Shown here: piece after piece, positions 60,713 to 64,000 of the stretch | Layout of the letters: every line of letters begins with the position of its first letter | Numbering within the stretch: position 1 is the first letter of the stretch | Assembly (NCBI GenBank): GCA_013360215.1 | Contig: JABWCP010000002.1 | Location: forward strand, 197,716-261,715 | Direction: 5' to 3' | Length of the DNA: 64,000 bases | Source: a bacterium | GTDB lineage: Bacteria > CLD3 > SB21 | The notes under the pieces: model-generated | What the model was told of the DNA's origin: nothing | Database searches by the model: none | What the model saw: the letters and a program-made list of their open reading frames with translations, nothing else | Made by a program: the position numbers and the translations under genes

Positions 60713-61849
60713 TTATTTGTGAATGTGAATACGCGGTACACGCGCGTTGATCATACAGGTAATTTCGTAAGGAATCGAACCGATTTTTTCAGCTAACTCC
60801 ATCGCCGTAATTTCTTCATTGCCCGAACGCCCGATCAGAATGACTTCATCCCCTATTTCAACACGATCATCGCCGATATTGACCATCAACTGATCCATGC
60901 ACACCGCACCGACCACAGGATACCTTTTACCGCGAATCAACACATCGGCTTTATTCGTCAAAAGACGTGTATATCCGTCGCCGTATCCGATCGGAACCGT
61001 AACGATATTGCAATCCTGAGGCGTTATATACTTGTGGCCGTAGCTGATGCCCGTACCGGCCGGCACACGTTTGATAAAAACAACTTTAGATTTTAAAGAA
61101 AGCGCCGGCTGAAGCTGTATATCGCGACGAACAAAACGCGAAGGATACATGCCGTATAACGAAATGCCCGGACGCACCATGTCCACGTACGTAGAATCAA
61201 GGTTCATCACGGCCCCGCTATTGGCAATGTGCTTGATTGGGATTTCAATACCTAATTTTTTCAATGCATCTATGATTTCGCAATATCGTTCAAACTGCGT
61301 ATGCGCAAAAGAAAGGTTTTCTTCATCCGCCGTCGCAAAATGAGAATAGAGACCTACAATCTCAATATTCGGAAGCATGGCCACACGTCGTACGAACTCT
61401 ACCGCTTGTTTGTATGTCACACCGATTCGTTCCATGCCGGTATCTATTTTAAGATGAACCCGCGCTTTTTGATTTTTAATTTCGTCGTTGATATGATACG
61501 CCAGTTCCAAAGAAGAAACAGTGATTTCGAGATCGTTTTGAACAAATTTTTTCACCTGGTAACCTAGAATACCGCCCATCACCAGGATAGGCGCTTCAAT
61601 ATCTTCTTGCCGTAAAAAAAGCGCCTCCTCGAGAAAGCCCACACCTATGTAGTCCGCCCCGCTCCGCACGGCTTTTTGCGTCACTTCGCAGATACCGTGA
61701 CCGTAAGCGTTAGCCTTGACGATAGCCATGATTTTTCGGCTGCCGACCCGGGTTCTGATCTGTGCCATATTGTGTGCGATCGCTGCCAAATCAATCACCG
61801 CATGGGTCGGGCGAATTTCTTTTAGTATATTGTGGTATATCGTATCCAT
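60713..61849 (-). CDS. alr: Alanine racemase
   Basis: Makes D-alanine for peptidoglycan. 378 residues. The PLP Lys is K45 in IVKANAYGHG; the second catalytic Tyr region is GISYGHKYITP. AVIDLAAIAHNMAQIR and AVCMDQLMVNIGD are typical. It lies three bases after the purine nucleoside phosphorylase gene. Confidence 0.97.
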   Translation of the reverse strand: MDTIYHNILKEIRPTHAVIDLAAIAHNMAQIRTRVGSRKIMAIVKANAYGHGICEVTQKAVRSGADYIGVGFLEEALFLRQEDIEAPILVMGGILGYQVKKFVQNDLEITVSSLELAYHINDEIKNQKARVHLKIDTGMERIGVTYKQAVEFVRRVAMLPNIEIVGLYSHFATADEENLSFAHTQFERYCEIIDALKKLGIEIPIKHIANSGAVMNLDSTYVDMVRPGISLYGMYPSRFVRRDIQLQPALSLKSKVVFIKRVPAGTGISYGHKYITPQDCNIVTVPIGYGDGYTRLLTNKADVLIRGKRYPVVGAVCMDQLMVNIGDDRVEIGDEVILIGRSGNEEITAMELAEKIGSIPYEITCMINARVPRIHIHK

Positions 61850-61852
61850 TGT

Positions 61853-62677
61853 TTAACCGATCTGGCCGACTACATCCGTTATCAATTGCTGAAACTGTGT
61901 TTTGACACGGTTGGCCGTTTCCGTCACTTCTTCATGACTCAGTTTGGTCTGACTGATACCCGTACCCAGATTGGTAATACAACTGATACCCAGCACGCGC
62001 ATATTCTGATGTTTTGCGACGATCACTTCCGGCACCGTGGACATACCGACAGCATCGGCTCCGATTTTTTGGAACATTTTCACTTCCGCTCGTGTTTCGT
62101 ATGTCGGCCCGGACCCCGCACAATAGACACCGCGTTGGGTACGAACACCCAACTTCAACGCTGTTTTTTCGGCTATAGATATATATTCACGATCGTATTC
62201 GCTCTCCATATCCGGAAATCGCGGCCCTATCGTTTCATCGTTGGGGCCTTGAAGCGGATTGGCAAAGAAAAAATTGATATGACTTGTAATGAACATCAGA
62301 TCACCCGGCTGAAAAAGCGGATTGACTCCGCCGGCCGCATTGGTAACGATCAGCGAACGAATTCCCAGCATTCCCATCAAACGCACGACATACGTTACTT
62401 GCGCCATCGTGTAACCTTCGTAATAATGCACGCGTCCCTTTACGGCTAATACGTGTTTACCGTTTAATGTGCCGAAAACCAATTTCCCGTCGTGCCCCTC
62501 GACTGTGGATTTGGCATAGTGCGGTATGTCGGCCGTTGAAATCACCGTTTTATTTTCAAAACGATCCGCCAGATCACCGAGACCGGAGCCGAGAATAATG
62601 CCGATCGTCGGTTGCATCGTCGTTTTTGAACGAATCATGGCGATGGACTCTTCCATCATTTTTTTTAATTCATGCAT
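61853..62677 (-). CDS. punA: Purine nucleoside phosphorylase (type I, trimeric)
   Basis: Splits purine nucleosides with phosphate to base and ribose-1-phosphate for salvage. 274 residues, standard for the trimeric PNP/PunA family. GIILGSGLGDLAD binds phosphate, followed by GRVHYYEGY, VTNAAGGVNPLF, CAGSGPTYETRAE and DAVGMSTVPEVIVA. AGAGG precedes the ATG by five bases. It is upstream of alr and iscS in one unit. Confidence 0.95.
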   Translation of the reverse strand: MHELKKMMEESIAMIRSKTTMQPTIGIILGSGLGDLADRFENKTVISTADIPHYAKSTVEGHDGKLVFGTLNGKHVLAVKGRVHYYEGYTMAQVTYVVRLMGMLGIRSLIVTNAAGGVNPLFQPGDLMFITSHINFFFANPLQGPNDETIGPRFPDMESEYDREYISIAEKTALKLGVRTQRGVYCAGSGPTYETRAEVKMFQKIGADAVGMSTVPEVIVAKHQNMRVLGISCITNLGTGISQTKLSHEEVTETANRVKTQFQQLITDVVGQIG

Positions 62678-62727
62678 ACGAACCTCTTTTGCAATCGTGG
62701 TACGCCATCATTTAACAAACCTATTAT

Positions 62728-63324
62728 TTATACCGATACCCGTCCCTCGAGCGCACGCGTCAATGTCGTCATATCGGCAAATTCCAAATCGCTACCGATC
62801 GGTATTCCTCGGGCAATCCGCGTCAACCGCACAGATTTACCCTGCATCTTTTCGGCCACAAACATCACCGTCGCATCGCCGGGTACGGTCGGATTGATCG
62901 CTAATATCATTTCACGCACTTCGTTTTCGGAGCGCTGTATCAGTTCGCGAATGCGTAAATCATCAGGGCCGACACCTTCTAAGGGATTGAGCAAGCCGCC
63001 CAATACATGATACACACCACGAAACATATCCGTTCGTTCGATAGCCAATACATCATTGGCTTCTTCGACGACACAGATCACACCGTGATCACGGCGCGGA
63101 TTGGCACAAATCGGGCAAGGGTTGTGTTCCGTTACATTGAAGCATGTCGTGCAGCGGCCGATCTTTTCTTTCATGTCCAGCAAGGCCTGCGAGAGCATAA
63201 CCACTTCGTCTTTAGGTTGTTTGAGCAGATGAAAAACCAGGCGTTGCGCGGTTTTACGACCGATACCGGGCAACTTGGAAAATTCTTTGATCAAACGTTC
63301 GATGGTTTCTGACGTGTATTGCAT
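62728..63324 (-). CDS. recR: Recombination protein RecR
   Basis: Helps load RecA with RecO in gap repair. 198 residues. N-terminal helix-hairpin-helix FSKLPGIGRKTAQRL, zinc finger with cysteines at 58, 61, 70 and 73 (CTTCFNVTEHNPCPIC), then a Toprim domain (VICVVEEANDVLAIERT, GPDDLRI). It follows ybaB by six bases in the conserved dnaX-ybaB-recR order. Confidence 0.98.
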   Translation of the reverse strand: MQYTSETIERLIKEFSKLPGIGRKTAQRLVFHLLKQPKDEVVMLSQALLDMKEKIGRCTTCFNVTEHNPCPICANPRRDHGVICVVEEANDVLAIERTDMFRGVYHVLGGLLNPLEGVGPDDLRIRELIQRSENEVREMILAINPTVPGDATVMFVAEKMQGKSVRLTRIARGIPIGSDLEFADMTTLTRALEGRVSV

Positions 63325-63330
63325 GATCTT

Positions 63331-63657
63331 TTATTTTTTTGGCATTTTCATGCCCGGCATCATGCCACCGGTGATTTTGCTGATTTCCGCATTGGACATC
63401 TCGTCGGCTTTTTGTACCGCATTATGAATCGCCGATAAAATCATATCTTCGAGGAGCCCTACATCATCGGGATTGACGGCCTCTTTTTGTATTTTTACGG
63501 ACAATACTTTGCCGTTTCCGTTGACGGTCACCGTAACCATACCGCCGCCGGAAGTACCCTCGACATTAACCTGTTCGAGTTCCGATTGGCGGCTTTCCAA
63601 TTGTTTTTGCATTTTCTGCGCTTCTTTCATCAGACTCTGCATATCAAATCCACGCAT
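63331..63657 (-). CDS. ybaB: Nucleoid-associated protein YbaB/EbfC
   Basis: 108-residue DNA-binding dimer of the YbaB/EbfC family. SLMKEAQKMQKQLESRQSEL, EGTSGGGMVTVTVNGNGKVL and DDVGLLEDMILSAIHNAVQK are the family core. The C-terminal tail is rich in Met, Pro and Lys. It lies between dnaX and recR. Confidence 0.96.
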   Translation of the reverse strand: MRGFDMQSLMKEAQKMQKQLESRQSELEQVNVEGTSGGGMVTVTVNGNGKVLSVKIQKEAVNPDDVGLLEDMILSAIHNAVQKADEMSNAEISKITGGMMPGMKMPKK

Positions 63658-63674
63658 ACGATCTCCATAAATGA

Positions 63675-64000
63675 TTAAGATGTAGTAAGGGTGTCTTTAT
63701 TGGTTATGTCTATCAATTCGCAATCCAAAAGTTCGATCATGCGTTTGAGCGGCATTTCCGCTTCTTTATCACGCACATATTTGAATAAATCCGAGCGCAC
63801 CTGCACACTGATCTGTGCTTCGTTGCCGTCCGGTTTTACATCGGTCTCGGCAAACGCTTCGTGTGCCGCATCCAACGTCGGATAATGATCAAAGAAATTT
63901 TCGGCGGGCGACGGCTCAGGTACCGGCTCATCTTGATAGGCTACGCGCTCTACCGGGCGAATGATTTTTTCCGGCTCGAGAACCAAACGAACACGTTTTG
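63675..64000 (-). CDS. dnaX: DNA polymerase III subunit gamma/tau, C-terminal fragment
   Basis: Partial: the reading frame is open to the window edge at 64000 and stops at 63675. The 108 visible residues are an acidic, low-complexity region and a short end domain (SVQVRSDLFKYVRDKEAEMP, LIDITNKDTL), with none of the ATPase motifs. It is assigned to dnaX mainly by position ahead of ybaB-recR, a widely conserved order. Confidence 0.75.
   Translation of the reverse strand, partial: KRVRLVLEPEKIIRPVERVAYQDEPVPEPSPAENFFDHYPTLDAAHEAFAETDVKPDGNEAQISVQVRSDLFKYVRDKEAEMPLKRMIELLDCELIDITNKDTLTTS

Noticed and set aside
61832-62449. 205-residue plus-strand reading frame opposite the purine nucleoside phosphorylase
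   Set aside because: His/Thr/Arg-rich shadow of a strongly conserved gene; no ribosome site and no family likeness.

Overview
The window is a gene-dense, plasmid- and phage-free stretch of a Gram-negative chromosome of moderate GC. Several features point to the FCB superphylum (Bacteroidota, Calditrichota, KSB1 and relatives): many lipoboxed exported proteins, a TonB-dependent receptor paired with BtuG-like beta-propeller lipoproteins, a subtilase with a T9SS/FlgD-like C-terminal module, hpnCDE squalene genes and a YtxJ-type bacilliredoxin. The exact lineage cannot be fixed from sequence alone. Promoters recur with a clean TTGACA/TTGATN, 17-nt spacer, TATATT-like form. Shine-Dalgarno sequences are present for many genes but not all.

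Region 1 (1-9.5 kb): a LamG-type lipoprotein, an A-type Fe-S carrier, and feoAB for ferrous iron, with a perfect 19-bp-arm palindrome over the feoAB start site. Facing feoAB is a six-gene B12 operon: cobalamin riboswitch, btuB-like receptor, BtuG-like lipoprotein, ECF-S-like membrane protein, second BtuG-like lipoprotein, PduO-type adenosyltransferase and a Bfd-like [2Fe-2S] protein.

Region 2 (9.5-20.6 kb): one tightly packed operon on the minus strand, transcribed from 20.6 kb downwards: a membrane protein with a threefold repeated domain, an unknown Lys-rich protein, miaB, mfd, an exported parvulin-type isomerase and an exported TPR-CHAT protein. Region 3 (20.6-29 kb): queE-queD-queC (probably leaderless), tRNA-Ser(GGA), purA-gatB, a STAS protein, and secD-secF.

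Region 4 (29-43 kb): exported lipoproteins, a methyltransferase, an RhlE-like helicase, tRNA-Glu(CTC), YtxJ, a translationally coupled two-component system with two exported proteins of unknown role, a cluster of small lipoproteins, an AraC-alkyltransferase fusion and an exported YgiD-like dioxygenase. A 294-bp gap at 31.6-31.9 kb may hold a decayed gene.

Region 5 (43-64 kb): pepT and glgP (divergent), a squalene operon thiO-DUF4149-hpnC-hpnD-hpnE-bcp, then a divergent signalling operon: Ser/Thr kinase with PEGA-like repeats, TPR lipoprotein, and FHA-GAF-adenylate cyclase, followed by a LeuA-like enzyme and the subtilase. The window ends with iscS, alr, a purine nucleoside phosphorylase and the classic dnaX-ybaB-recR order, with dnaX cut by the window edge.

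I found no transposase, integrase, CRISPR array or rRNA. The least ordinary parts are the B12 operon with two BtuG-like proteins and a dual-purpose hairpin, the exported TPR-CHAT protein, and the kinase/TPR/FHA-cyclase module.
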